In this document: piece by piece, positions 53,001 through 62,580 of the stretch
Layout of the letters: each line of letters begins with the position of its first letter
How positions within the stretch are numbered: position 1 is the first letter of the stretch
Assembly (NCBI RefSeq): GCF_000686725.1
Contig: NZ_JMLK01000013.1
Coordinates: 1 to 64,000, forward strand
Direction of reading: 5' to 3'
Length of the DNA: 64,000 nucleotides
DNA from: Clostridium akagii DSM 12554
Lineage (GTDB): Bacteria > Bacillota > Clostridia > Clostridiales > Clostridiaceae
The notes under the pieces: generated by a model
Seen by the model: the letters and a program-made list of their open reading frames with translations, nothing else
The model's database searches: none
Told to the model about the DNA's origin: nothing
Position numbers and translations under genes: made by a program

Positions 53001-54233
53001 TTATATTGATTTTTTTGAGTATAATTCAACTATCTTCAGTATGACATCAACTGCTTTTTCCATAGCAAAGGTTGGTATGAATTCATATTTCCCATGATAA
53101 TTATGTCCGCCAGTAAACAAGTTAGGTGTTGGAAGTCCCATGAATGAAAGTCTAGCTCCATCTGTACCGCCTCTAATTGGACTTACATTTGGAATTACGT
53201 TAACCTCTTCCATTGCCTTGTAAGCAACGTCTACAATATATTTTACAGGCTCTATTTTTTCCTTCATGTTATAGTAAGAGTCCTTTATATCAACTTTAAC
53301 AAGTCCATCTCCATATTTTTTATTTAAAAATTCAGCAGTACTTAGTATTAGTTCTTTCCTTTTTTCAAAATTATTTCTATCAAAATCTCTTACAATAAAT
53401 GCAATATCACTTTGTTCTACTTCTCCACTCATTGAAATAAGGTGATAAAATCCTTCATAACCCTCTGTATATTCTGGTTTCTCATTGCTTGGCAAAATAT
53501 TTATAAATTCCGTTGCTATGTGCATTGAATTTATCATTTTATTTTTAGCTGTACCAGGATGAACATTTCTTCCTTTAATGTGAATTTTAGCTGTTGCAGC
53601 ATTGAAGTTTTCATATTCAAGTTCACCAATTTCCCCTCCATCTACAGTGTAGGCAAAATCCGCACCAAATTTTTCAACATCAAAGTGATTTGCGCCTTCT
53701 CCAATCTCCTCATCAGGTGTAAAACCGATCTTTATAGTACCATGTGGTATATTAGGGTTTTTAACTAAATATTCTATTGCTGCCATAATTTCCGAAACTC
53801 CGGCCTTATCATCCGCACCTAAAAGAGTTGTTCCATCTGTAGTAATTATTGTTTTTCCTACATAATTTAGTATTTCAGGAAAATCCTTAGGTGATAATAT
53901 TATATTTTCTTCTTTATTAAGTATTATGTCCTTACCATCATAATTTTCTACAATTTTAGGATTCACTCCATTTGCTGTCATATCAGGGCTAGTATCCATA
54001 TGAGCGATAAATCCTATAGTCTTATAGTCACCATCTATATTTTTAGGTAACACGGCCATTACATAGCCATTGTGGTCTAAAGATACATCTGATAAACCCA
54101 TGTCTCTTAGTTCTCTTTCTAATTCCTTAGCTAAAACCAATTGTCCCTTAGTGCTTGGTGTTATATGGGAATTTTCATCAGATTTAGTATCATATTTAAC
54201 ATATTTTAAAAGTCTTTCAACTGCACTGTACAT
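53001..54233 (-). CDS. pepT: Peptidase T (tripeptide aminopeptidase)
   Basis: 410 residues, M20 metallopeptidase family. Zinc ligands and catalytic residues are in [35 protein letters not shown] and [12 protein letters not shown]. The [17 protein letters not shown] motif carries substrate-binding residues, and [10 protein letters not shown] holds the last zinc histidine. It removes N-terminal residues from tripeptides in the cytosol. The start at 54233 follows GGAGGAG by 6 nt; in-frame codons upstream have no such site. Confidence 0.96.
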   Translation of the reverse strand: MYSAVERLLKYVKYDTKSDENSHITPSTKGQLVLAKELERELRDMGLSDVSLDHNGYVMAVLPKNIDGDYKTIGFIAHMDTSPDMTANGVNPKIVENYDGKDIILNKEENIILSPKDFPEILNYVGKTIITTDGTTLLGADDKAGVSEIMAAIEYLVKNPNIPHGTIKIGFTPDEEIGEGANHFDVEKFGADFAYTVDGGEIGELEYENFNAATAKIHIKGRNVHPGTAKNKMINSMHIATEFINILPSNEKPEYTEGYEGFYHLISMSGEVEQSDIAFIVRDFDRNNFEKRKELILSTAEFLNKKYGDGLVKVDIKDSYYNMKEKIEPVKYIVDVAYKAMEEVNVIPNVSPIRGGTDGARLSFMGLPTPNLFTGGHNYHGKYEFIPTFAMEKAVDVILKIVELYSKKSI

Positions 54234-54338
54234 AAAATCTCCTCCTGAGTTCAATTTTTAGGTTGTTATAATTTTATCTAATTATAATTCATATTACCTA
54301 TTAAACTCAAGTAAATTACTAATTATTTCTAATTTCAT

Positions 54339-55394
54339 TTAAATAATGGATTCTACAGCTATATTAGGATGTTCAAGTAAATTAATTTCGTAAATATCAA
54401 CTTTTTGCTGTGTATTAACATCATAAATTATCCTAACTACTGGTCTGTCAGCAAAAAATTTATTTTGCCTTACAACATACCCCTCTACTCCATTAGTTAA
54501 TTTAACGCAAGCACCTAATGGATATATAAAAAACACATTTCTAAATTTTTGAACCATACCTTCATCAAATTTTGTGCCAGAGCCTGCTAATATAAGTTCA
54601 TAAGCATCATTTGGTGAAAATCTTTGTCTATAACTCCTGTTAGCACTTACGGCGGTAAATACATCACATATACTTATAATCTTTGCAAATTCACCTATTT
54701 CATCATCATAAGTTCTCGTTGGATATCCCTTTCCATCTATTCTCTCATGATGCTGATAAACCCCTTGTATAATGGACTCTGTGCAAAATGGTACTTTTTC
54801 AAGTATTTCTTTTCCATAAACAGAATGCATCTTTATCAATTCAAATTCTTCATCTGTAAGTTTGCTTTTTTTATTTAAAATGTTATTGGGTATTTTGATT
54901 TTACCTATATCATGTAAGATAGCTGCTATACACAAATCTCTAAGCTTTGATTTCTCATATTTCATCTCTAGTCCAATAAATGCCACCATAATCGATGTAT
55001 CCAAACAATGAATATACGTGTAATTATCATAGGTTTTTATTTCATACATATTTGTATTTACCCATTTTTTCTCAAATATATGATTAATCAATTCATCTAC
55101 GGATTCTAAATCCTGTCTTGCATCAGTATAATTTCCAGTGTAAATACTCCCAAATATTCTAGGAAGCTTGGCAAGTGTTTTTTGTTTTAAATTATCTAAA
55201 ACAGGATCTGTTTGTATATCATTTAATGCTTCATCCTCAATATAAATATATAGAATTAAATTTTCTCTTAAAAATTTTATGCTTTGTCTAGTAATTTTTA
55301 TTCCTTGTTTGATTAAAGTTTTTCCTTCACCGCTTAATATATCTTTTGCAACAACATCATTCACTTGTAGTTTTCTTACAAATCTAATTTTCAT
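54339..55394 (-). CDS. HD-GYP domain protein (probable c-di-GMP phosphodiesterase)
   Basis: 351 residues. The N-terminal part (about 1-110) is a DUF3391-like region starting MKIRFVRKLQVNDVVAKDIL. The HD-GYP domain follows: HDIGKIKIPN near 161, QHHERIDGKGYP near 215-226, and ICDVFTAVSANRSYR. The metal-binding histidines and the GYP triplet are all present, so hydrolysis of cyclic di-GMP to GMP is likely. It has no membrane helix and no receiver domain. GGGGTGG upstream of the ATG is the ribosome site. Confidence 0.9.
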   Translation of the reverse strand: MKIRFVRKLQVNDVVAKDILSGEGKTLIKQGIKITRQSIKFLRENLILYIYIEDEALNDIQTDPVLDNLKQKTLAKLPRIFGSIYTGNYTDARQDLESVDELINHIFEKKWVNTNMYEIKTYDNYTYIHCLDTSIMVAFIGLEMKYEKSKLRDLCIAAILHDIGKIKIPNNILNKKSKLTDEEFELIKMHSVYGKEILEKVPFCTESIIQGVYQHHERIDGKGYPTRTYDDEIGEFAKIISICDVFTAVSANRSYRQRFSPNDAYELILAGSGTKFDEGMVQKFRNVFFIYPLGACVKLTNGVEGYVVRQNKFFADRPVVRIIYDVNTQQKVDIYEINLLEHPNIAVESII

Positions 55395-55589
55395 TATTCC
55401 ACCCCTATCAATAAATGTTCCAAATTACTTGATACTATATCAATAAATAGTATTATATGAAATTTACTGTTTACTATATGTTCTCGCCTAATTTCAGTAA
55501 CCCTTTAAATTATTTCAAAATTTTATTTATATTTTATCTTAATTCGCGAAATATTACCAGATAATGGTGATTCATAATTTATTTAGACA

Positions 55590-55642
55590 TGTAAAAAAAC
55601 TGACATAAAATGGTTAAAACCACTTTTGTGTCAGTCTTTGTT
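55590..55642 (-). terminator. Terminator of the chemoreceptor gene, in the 55395-55712 gap
   Basis: ACTGACA (55599-55605) pairs with TGTCAGT (55629-55635), with further AT pairs inside. On the minus strand T7 follows. The rest of the 55395-55712 gap is AT-rich with no gene; it should hold the HD-GYP promoter on its left side. Confidence 0.8.
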
Positions 55643-55712
55643 TATAATGAAATATTTCTTTATTTTAACTAAAATTCATAAATACTTCATATCTCTACTA
55701 TTTTATTATAAC

Positions 55713-56966
55713 TTATACACTAAACTTATCTACCTTATTCATTAAATCTACAGAATCATTACTAACTCTATCTGCATGATTTTTTACTTCTTCTGCCGAT
55801 GCCAACATTTGTTGTGACGATGCAGATATTTCTTCAGAGGAAGCCGATACTTCTTCTGCTACTGCTGAGACAGCTTGTACCTTGGTTAATACCTCATCCT
55901 TTGCAGTTATAACAGTGTTGATGGACCCATTAGCTTCATCCATCAGCGGAATAACAGCATTTATAGCATCCATAATATCATATAAAATTATAACTGTATT
56001 ATTTGCAGCTTCAGCTTGACCTTCTATCATGTCCCCAACACTTCCAGCTGTAATCTTAACCTCTTTTGTGTCATTTCCTATATTTTTAACCAAACTCATA
56101 ATTTCTTTTGAGGATTTTTGAGACTCTTCTGCAAGTTTACCGACTTCTTCAGCAACTACTGCAAAACCTTTACCATGTTCACCAGCCCTAGCTGCTTCAA
56201 TTGCAGCATTAAGTGCCAATAAGTTTGTCTGTTCAGAAATACCATTTATTACATCTGTAATATTTCCTATCTTTGAAACTGCCCCTGAAAGATTATTTAT
56301 TTTTTCTAGAACCTTATCAAATGCCTCTTTAACATCTACAAGGGTTTGAATAAGCACTTCAACTTGACTATTACCCTCATTAGCTTTTGTTTCAGCATTT
56401 TGTACCTCTACAGACGCATTTTTAAGTCTATCATTAGTTTCATCTAGTTCTTTTGTAAACGCAGATACAAGATCAACCACATCGACCAAATTTTGTGCTT
56501 GATCGGTTGCACCAATAGCAACTTCCTGTATTGCACTTGAAACTTCATTAACCGCATTAACCATCTCTATTGAAGTTCCAGATAAAGCTACTGCGGATTC
56601 ATTAATTCCTAATGCATTTTCCTTTACATTTGAAATTGATTTTCTAATATTATTAATAGTATTATTCATTAACAAGCCTAGCTTTCCTAGCTCATCTTCA
56701 TTTTTAGAATTAATCTCTACTGTGAAATCTCCATCAGCTATTCTATTCATTGATTTTGTAAACTGTGCTATTGGTTTTGCACTTATATTACTAACAATTA
56801 CTGAAACAACTAATGATAAAACTATGTTTATCACACCATATATTACTATTATTTTTAATAAAACATTCGAAGCTACACCTTCATAATACATAATCACGCC
56901 AAGTATAACTATAAGAAAAAGCGATTGAAGCAAGATCCGTACACCCATTTTGGTTTTCAACTTCAT
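55713..56966 (-). CDS. Methyl-accepting chemotaxis protein without periplasmic sensor
   Basis: 417 residues. Two adjacent membrane helices (about 8-30 and 36-60) with almost no extracytoplasmic loop are followed by a HAMP domain (about 60-115). The signalling domain has its hairpin tip [21 protein letters not shown] around 245-265 and ends in [14 protein letters not shown]. The lack of a ligand domain means that it senses from the membrane or cytosol, for example energy state or membrane change. It stands alone: no other che genes are in the window. Confidence 0.92.
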   Translation of the reverse strand: MKLKTKMGVRILLQSLFLIVILGVIMYYEGVASNVLLKIIVIYGVINIVLSLVVSVIVSNISAKPIAQFTKSMNRIADGDFTVEINSKNEDELGKLGLLMNNTINNIRKSISNVKENALGINESAVALSGTSIEMVNAVNEVSSAIQEVAIGATDQAQNLVDVVDLVSAFTKELDETNDRLKNASVEVQNAETKANEGNSQVEVLIQTLVDVKEAFDKVLEKINNLSGAVSKIGNITDVINGISEQTNLLALNAAIEAARAGEHGKGFAVVAEEVGKLAEESQKSSKEIMSLVKNIGNDTKEVKITAGSVGDMIEGQAEAANNTVIILYDIMDAINAVIPLMDEANGSINTVITAKDEVLTKVQAVSAVAEEVSASSEEISASSQQMLASAEEVKNHADRVSNDSVDLMNKVDKFSV

Positions 56967-57156
56967 AAGTATTCCTCCTTGAAAAATGTTACTGCCAATT
57001 TAATGATAATTTAACTTTAAGTATGTTCATTATACTTCACGTATATCCTACAACTAATATTAACATATTTAATGGTTTTTATCATTAGTTATTTTCATAT
57101 ACATAGTGATTTTATCCAATTTTGGGTGCAAAACTTTATCATTAATTACACTAATA

Positions 57157-60100
57157 TCATGCAATAACCCTTTCTATGCCTAAACATTCTAACTTTTCCC
57201 ATAATTTTTCCATGGTTTTTTCTGGATTCATATAAAATTGACTTCCATTTATTTTAAAGAATACCCATCCATTACTCTCAAGCAATCCTCGTTTTTCATA
57301 GGTACCATAAAGTTTTTCCTTTTCAATGCGTGTGCCACAATTACACACTATAGCTATCTTGTTTTTATTCCCTTGAACCACAAAATCCACATTATAATGT
57401 CTTAATCCTTCTGGCATAGTTATTTTATATCCCTTTTTCATTATAATTTTATATACATCCTTATGAAATGCACTTTCAAATACCCTTATTTCTTGTTCCT
57501 CTTTAATGCTATGGAATTTTGGATCCATAAAATATCTTAGTAACTTAGTTCTTACACAATCTGGATTTAAACTTTCTGTATTAATAGATGAAAATAGCCA
57601 AATTTGATTTTTTGCTCTACTTACCGCTACATTAAACCTTCTTATGTCCACATCTCTAGTAAGTGCAGTAAATTTAACATTATCCCCAACTACCATGGAT
57701 AAAAATATTATATCTCTCTCATCTCCTTGAAATGAATATGCATCCCCACATATAAGTTTTCGTTTTAACATCTCGCTTTCACCAATTTGTTCTCTCACCA
57801 TATTACCAATAATTTCTGCCTGGGTATCTCCAAGTAATGATATAACCCCCATGGTCATCCCATCATATTTTATATTTTTACAGCATTCAACTACTTTATT
57901 TACCAAGGTCTTTGCTTCTTCAACATTTATGTTTTTTATTTTATCTTTTTCACCATTTATAACCTTAACAACTTTTATTGGCATTCCTAGACTATTACTT
58001 GTGTTGATATATTTTAGTGGTATTATTTCATTTGAATAGCATAAATTATTACTAAATCCTATGATTTCAGGTACACATCTAAAATGTTCTTTAAGTAAAA
58101 GCCTACTGGGAAATGATCTTAGTGCGGTATTATAAAGACTTGTTTCCAAATCAAAGCACTGGTAATGTGGAATGTCTCTCAAATATTTATCTATTAATTT
58201 ATTAACTATACTTTGGTCAGTGCCGACTATTTGAGGACTTATCTGTTTATCATCCCCAACAATAACTGCTCTTTTAGCCCTAAATAGTGCACAAATTGAA
58301 AATATATCACATTGACTGCTTTCATCAAATATTATTACATCAAAAGGATTGCTATTGACCTTTATGTTTTCTACTATTTTATTAAGTGGCATTATCCATA
58401 CTGGCACAGAATCTTTGCAATCTTCCATTTCTCTTTGTGCAATATCCCTATACTTGTCAGCAAATTTACTTCTTCCTTTACCAATTTTTTTAGTTGCTTG
58501 TAGCCATGCATAAAGACTCTTTTTTTGAGAATCAGAAACATTAATTATTTGATTTCTCCATGCACTCTTAGAAACAAATTGTTCTATTAACGCATTTTCT
58601 TTAAGCTTTTCTTCCTGCAATAATTTTTCAATCAATTTCGAGCTAATTTCATTTGCCTTCTGAAGTAGGCTCTTGCATCTAGCCAAGTCCCAAGCTTTAT
58701 TAAATTCTTTATACCTATTTTTATCCTTGCTTTCAATAAGTTTTTTTGCGAACCTAGGTGCCATATTCTGCAATTTTTCAAAATATAAATCAATAGAATC
58801 TACATTACTGGCCATAATTTTAAACTTGTCCACTTCCTCATAAGCATCTTTAAGTGACTGTAAATCCATTTGGTCAATAGCATTTTCTATATCCCTAAAA
58901 TCCTCTAAACCATGGCATAATTTTTTTATATTGAGAATATATGCTCTGTCTTTTATAAATTTATTGTTATTTCTTAGGCTAATAGCTATATTTTTTAGAT
59001 ATGTATAAGTTTTTTCTTCGTACCAATCCATCTTATCTAAAAATGCCACATCTCCTAATATGTTTAAAATCTTACTTTTCACATTTATATTCCAATCAAT
59101 AACTATAGCTAACTCATTGATGCATTCCTCTAATACCATCATTGAATTAATGCTAAATTGTTCTATCTCAAAAGTTTCGTACTCCTTCATATTTGTATTC
59201 CACAACAAAATAAACTGATTCTCTAGTTGTTTTTTTTCAATATATAATTTTATAATTTCTATTTGCGCTCTTTGTACCATTGGTTTGCCATCAACTAAAC
59301 AATTATCAAATATATATCTATATTTTTTATGTGTGCTTTTGAAAAATTTCCAAGCCTTATTACCTGTCTTAAAATGGTCATAAATACTTTTAAAATCTTT
59401 TTCAAATTCATTAAATGGTTTGTCAGAAGGTAGTTTTATACTATGGATAGTAAGTCTTCTTTGCATATCTGATAAATCTCTAATATACATACTACATTTC
59501 ATATAAAGATGCTTTAAAACAGGTCTTGTTATCTCACTATTGTAATAATCCCTCATTACCTTGCTTACCCAAGATCCATGTATTTTTCCCATCTGTTTTT
59601 CTGCTATTGTTAATATATTAATGAGCTCATCATAGTCCATATTTGAATTAGGTGCCACATACCAATCCTTAAGATTGTCCATATTTTTTTCATGATTTTT
59701 ATTCATATCCAGGAATTCATTTATGGTGTCAGCTATTTCAACATAATCAGGGATTTCACTTAAAACCTTTTTGATTCTGCCCCCCTTCATAATTTCTTCT
59801 CTATTAAATCCATTTAGTGAATTAATTAAGCTTAAAAATTCTTTATCCGTTAAAGGGCAGGTGCTATCAAATCTTATATTATCTTCAATCCATGATAAAT
59901 CTTCTTCATTTTTTCTTACCCACTTTGCCACATCTATAAGTCCAATTAGATTACCATTTAAATTAACCTTCTTACCCTCAATGGCTTCCGTTTCAGCTAA
60001 TTTTCTGCATAATTGTTTTTGCCGATTCTTACAATTATTTAATTTAATTTGTAACCCATCTATATCTCTTTTTAAAATATCAGGATTCATTGCCATGTTT

Positions 60101-61209
60101 TCTGTAATAGTTCTTAGGGAATCATCCAAATTTGTTAAGGATTTTGTATCATCACCTAATATACTAATACATAGTGATTTTATTTCATCAGGTATTTTTT
60201 CTGATAAAACCTTAAGTGCCCTTCCGGTTTGGCTTGTAATAAGAACTCTCTTACCGTTAGCTAAAAGGTGACATATCAAATTAACTATAGTTTGACTTTT
60301 CCCAGTTCCGGGAGGTCCCTCCACAACTAATCCAAAGTTATCTTTTAATCGCCTTGCTACTTCTTTTTGTTCTTCGTTACTTGGCAATGGGAATAATATT
60401 TCTTTACTCATACTAGCCCAGTCTTTTTTTGTATTTTCATCTTCAACAATTTCATTACTAACAAGTGCCTGTACTGATGGTGGAATAGGATAACCTTCAT
60501 CAATAAGCTTTATTGTATTTACAAGTTCATCATGCCAAAGTCTATGATCATTTTTTCTAAGTATAATCACAGGGTAATTATATATAGTTGGATATTGTGT
60601 GATTTTTAATTGATTTAATCCATTTATATTATTTTGTATCTCTCCATCTGGATTTACCTTTGAACTCAAATAATGAACTATCTTATTTAATATATCTAAA
60701 ACTTCATTTATATCTCTAAAATTAACATTACTATTCTCAGCGGTCTCTTTGATTTTTAAAATATAATCAATGTTTTCAATATCGACTCCACTAAGCATGT
60801 CCAATTCCATTCTCATTTTACAATTATAAGGTTTTAGTAAAAAAACTGCTTTTTGTGCATCAAAATCCAATTCAAGTTTTGTAGTAATAAGTGGATGTAT
60901 TATTTTTTTATCTCCATTGTTCCAAGTAAGTATGTAATTTGCCCAAACTATTTCATGATTCACACTATCATTTTTTATTAAATTGTACAATTTAAAAAAT
61001 TCATCATATAAATCCTTATTTGTTTTATCAATGCAATACCAAGATTCTTCTCCTTGGCATTTAATTTCATATTTTTCAGTTTTATTTTCTAAATCACTAC
61101 TTAAATATATTTTTGTATATTCCTTCATATCTCTTATTGTCTCTTCGTCCATATTTTTTATACTGAGCAAATACGATAATAAATTTTTAACTTCAGATTT
61201 ACAATTCAT
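57157..61209 (-). CDS. Large SF1 helicase with C-terminal nuclease-like domain (candidate defence protein)
   Basis: 1,350 residues. A unique N-terminal part (1 to about 280) precedes Walker A in VEGPPGTGKSQ (about 300), a long alpha-helical insertion (about 370-900), and the second helicase block with VIIFDESSQCD (about 960), VGDDKQISPQ, FQGDERDIIFLSM and RRFNVAVSRAK. It is DNA2/UPF1-like. The last 110 residues resemble the MTES_1575/Vsr nuclease fold (YNVDFVV...ESNGWVFFKI), but the expected E-x-D/G site reads IVCNCG and may be inactive. Related single-gene proteins occur in phage defence (for example Hhe). ATG 61209 follows GAGGTG by 6 nt. Confidence 0.8.
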   Translation of the reverse strand: MNCKSEVKNLLSYLLSIKNMDEETIRDMKEYTKIYLSSDLENKTEKYEIKCQGEESWYCIDKTNKDLYDEFFKLYNLIKNDSVNHEIVWANYILTWNNGDKKIIHPLITTKLELDFDAQKAVFLLKPYNCKMRMELDMLSGVDIENIDYILKIKETAENSNVNFRDINEVLDILNKIVHYLSSKVNPDGEIQNNINGLNQLKITQYPTIYNYPVIILRKNDHRLWHDELVNTIKLIDEGYPIPPSVQALVSNEIVEDENTKKDWASMSKEILFPLPSNEEQKEVARRLKDNFGLVVEGPPGTGKSQTIVNLICHLLANGKRVLITSQTGRALKVLSEKIPDEIKSLCISILGDDTKSLTNLDDSLRTITENMAMNPDILKRDIDGLQIKLNNCKNRQKQLCRKLAETEAIEGKKVNLNGNLIGLIDVAKWVRKNEEDLSWIEDNIRFDSTCPLTDKEFLSLINSLNGFNREEIMKGGRIKKVLSEIPDYVEIADTINEFLDMNKNHEKNMDNLKDWYVAPNSNMDYDELINILTIAEKQMGKIHGSWVSKVMRDYYNSEITRPVLKHLYMKCSMYIRDLSDMQRRLTIHSIKLPSDKPFNEFEKDFKSIYDHFKTGNKAWKFFKSTHKKYRYIFDNCLVDGKPMVQRAQIEIIKLYIEKKQLENQFILLWNTNMKEYETFEIEQFSINSMMVLEECINELAIVIDWNINVKSKILNILGDVAFLDKMDWYEEKTYTYLKNIAISLRNNNKFIKDRAYILNIKKLCHGLEDFRDIENAIDQMDLQSLKDAYEEVDKFKIMASNVDSIDLYFEKLQNMAPRFAKKLIESKDKNRYKEFNKAWDLARCKSLLQKANEISSKLIEKLLQEEKLKENALIEQFVSKSAWRNQIINVSDSQKKSLYAWLQATKKIGKGRSKFADKYRDIAQREMEDCKDSVPVWIMPLNKIVENIKVNSNPFDVIIFDESSQCDIFSICALFRAKRAVIVGDDKQISPQIVGTDQSIVNKLIDKYLRDIPHYQCFDLETSLYNTALRSFPSRLLLKEHFRCVPEIIGFSNNLCYSNEIIPLKYINTSNSLGMPIKVVKVINGEKDKIKNINVEEAKTLVNKVVECCKNIKYDGMTMGVISLLGDTQAEIIGNMVREQIGESEMLKRKLICGDAYSFQGDERDIIFLSMVVGDNVKFTALTRDVDIRRFNVAVSRAKNQIWLFSSINTESLNPDCVRTKLLRYFMDPKFHSIKEEQEIRVFESAFHKDVYKIIMKKGYKITMPEGLRHYNVDFVVQGNKNKIAIVCNCGTRIEKEKLYGTYEKRGLLESNGWVFFKINGSQFYMNPEKTMEKLWEKLECLGIERVIA

Positions 61210-61303
61210 ATTTATCACCTCTATATATTAGTAAAAATTACCATTTAAAATATTATACCATATATTTACAGTGTGAGTACTAAAAATTATATTTAAATAA
61301 AAA

Positions 61304-61326
61304 AAAAGATCATAATTATGATCTTT
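61304..61326 (-). terminator. Terminator overlapping the end of the LacI-family gene
   Basis: AAAAGATCAT-AATT-ATGATCTTTT is a palindrome containing the TAA stop codon; on the minus strand it is followed by further T residues (61294-61303 side). Confidence 0.8.
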
Positions 61327-62317
61327 TACATGAATCTCTTTCAATTATTTTATGCTCAAGCACGTAATGTTTCTGCTCTATTTCTTGTTTATTAATTAAT
61401 TTTATAAGCATTCTCATTCCAACAGAACCCATATCATAGGTAGGTTGTTCAACTGTTGTAAGTTTTGGATAATAAATTGATGATGAATATATGTTGTCAA
61501 ATCCCATTACATCAACATCTTTAGGTACTTCAATGCCTTTTTCTCTTAGCGTATTGATGGCACCCATAGCTATTTCATCACTACAACAAAATGCTGCATC
61601 TATCTTTGTTTTATTTATTATTACTTCCATTCCATCTCGTCCATCAGCTGCTTTAAGTCCACCAAATTGAACTAAATTTTCATCATATTCAATTCCATTA
61701 TCACTTAAGGCTTTTTTATAACCTAAAAATCTAATTCCACTAGCGTTAACTAAATCCGGACTAACACCAATATATGCAATTTTTTTATTTCCATTTTTGA
61801 TTAAGTAGTTAGTAGCGTCATATGCTGCTTTTTCATTATCTATAGTTACACTTGGATATTCATCATTTTTTGCATTTGTTTCAACAAGTACAGTTGGCAT
61901 TTTTAAATTGTTAAGCATATATATAACTTCATCTTCTAATGAGTTACTCATATATATTACTCCATCTACCATTTTTTCCCTAAGCACTTTAAGGTATTCT
62001 ATTTCCTTTTGTGAATCTAAATCCGTATTACACAATATCACATTATAATTGTATATATTGGAAACGTCTTCTGCACCTCTAACAATTTCAGGATAGAATT
62101 GACTTGAAATATCAGGTATAACTATACCTATAGTTCTTGTTCTCTGTGTTTTTAGACTTCTTGCAATAATATTTGGTCTATAATCAAGTAGTTTTATAGC
62201 TTCAAGTACCCTCTTTTTTGTCTCTTCGTTTACTACATTTACTTCATTAAGAACTCTTGACACAGTTGCAATTGATACTCCAGATTCTCTAGCTACGTCT
62301 TTTATTGAAGCTGTCAT
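61316..62317 (-). CDS. ccpA: LacI-family regulator, CcpA-like
   Basis: 333 residues. The HTH (SIKDVARESGVSIATVSRVLN) and hinge helix (YRPNIIARSLKTQRT) fit the CcpA/LacI branch, followed by a periplasmic-binding-protein-like core (GIVIPDISSQFYPEIV, VMGFDN, LTTVEQPTYDMG). Clostridial CcpA binds cre sites with HPr-Ser-P to repress sugar genes; four cre-like sites are in the window. The start at 62317 fits the family N-terminus; codons upstream are in frame but lack a ribosome site, and AGGGG lies about 14 nt upstream. A dedicated sugar regulator cannot be excluded, as no sugar operon adjoins. Confidence 0.75.
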   Translation of the reverse strand: MTASIKDVARESGVSIATVSRVLNEVNVVNEETKKRVLEAIKLLDYRPNIIARSLKTQRTRTIGIVIPDISSQFYPEIVRGAEDVSNIYNYNVILCNTDLDSQKEIEYLKVLREKMVDGVIYMSNSLEDEVIYMLNNLKMPTVLVETNAKNDEYPSVTIDNEKAAYDATNYLIKNGNKKIAYIGVSPDLVNASGIRFLGYKKALSDNGIEYDENLVQFGGLKAADGRDGMEVIINKTKIDAAFCCSDEIAMGAINTLREKGIEVPKDVDVMGFDNIYSSSIYYPKLTTVEQPTYDMGSVGMRMLIKLINKQEIEQKHYVLEHKIIERDSCKRS

Positions 62318-62468
62318 TTCTTTATCAACCCCTAAATTTATATTTAAATTACAAGTATATTCTATTATAAACGTATTCAATGCCATTATACGACCAAATA
62401 TTCATATATATATAATATTACTTGAATTATGGTGATTTTACAAGTTCTATAATTAATTTTGGTGCGGC

Positions 62469-62514
62469 ACAAGCTATGTTTATCTTTGCCTCAGCTTACA
62501 TAAACATAGCTTGT
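62469..62514. repeat. 15-bp perfect inverted repeat downstream of ileS
   Basis: ACAAGCTATGTTTAT (62469-62483) pairs perfectly with ATAAACATAGCTTGT (62500-62514) across a 16-nt loop. There is no T-run directly after it on the minus strand, so it may be an mRNA-stabilising hairpin or weak terminator. Confidence 0.6.
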
Positions 62515-62580
62515 GTCATACTTTAAAAAATAACCATTTAATATATCTTATATTTTTTTTAATATGTGCTCTATAAAATA

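Noticed and set aside
56967-57156. Cyclic-di-GMP riboswitch before the chemoreceptor
   Set aside because: The region lacks the conserved GEMM core and shows no paired helices of that class. The HD-GYP leader was also checked and lacks it.
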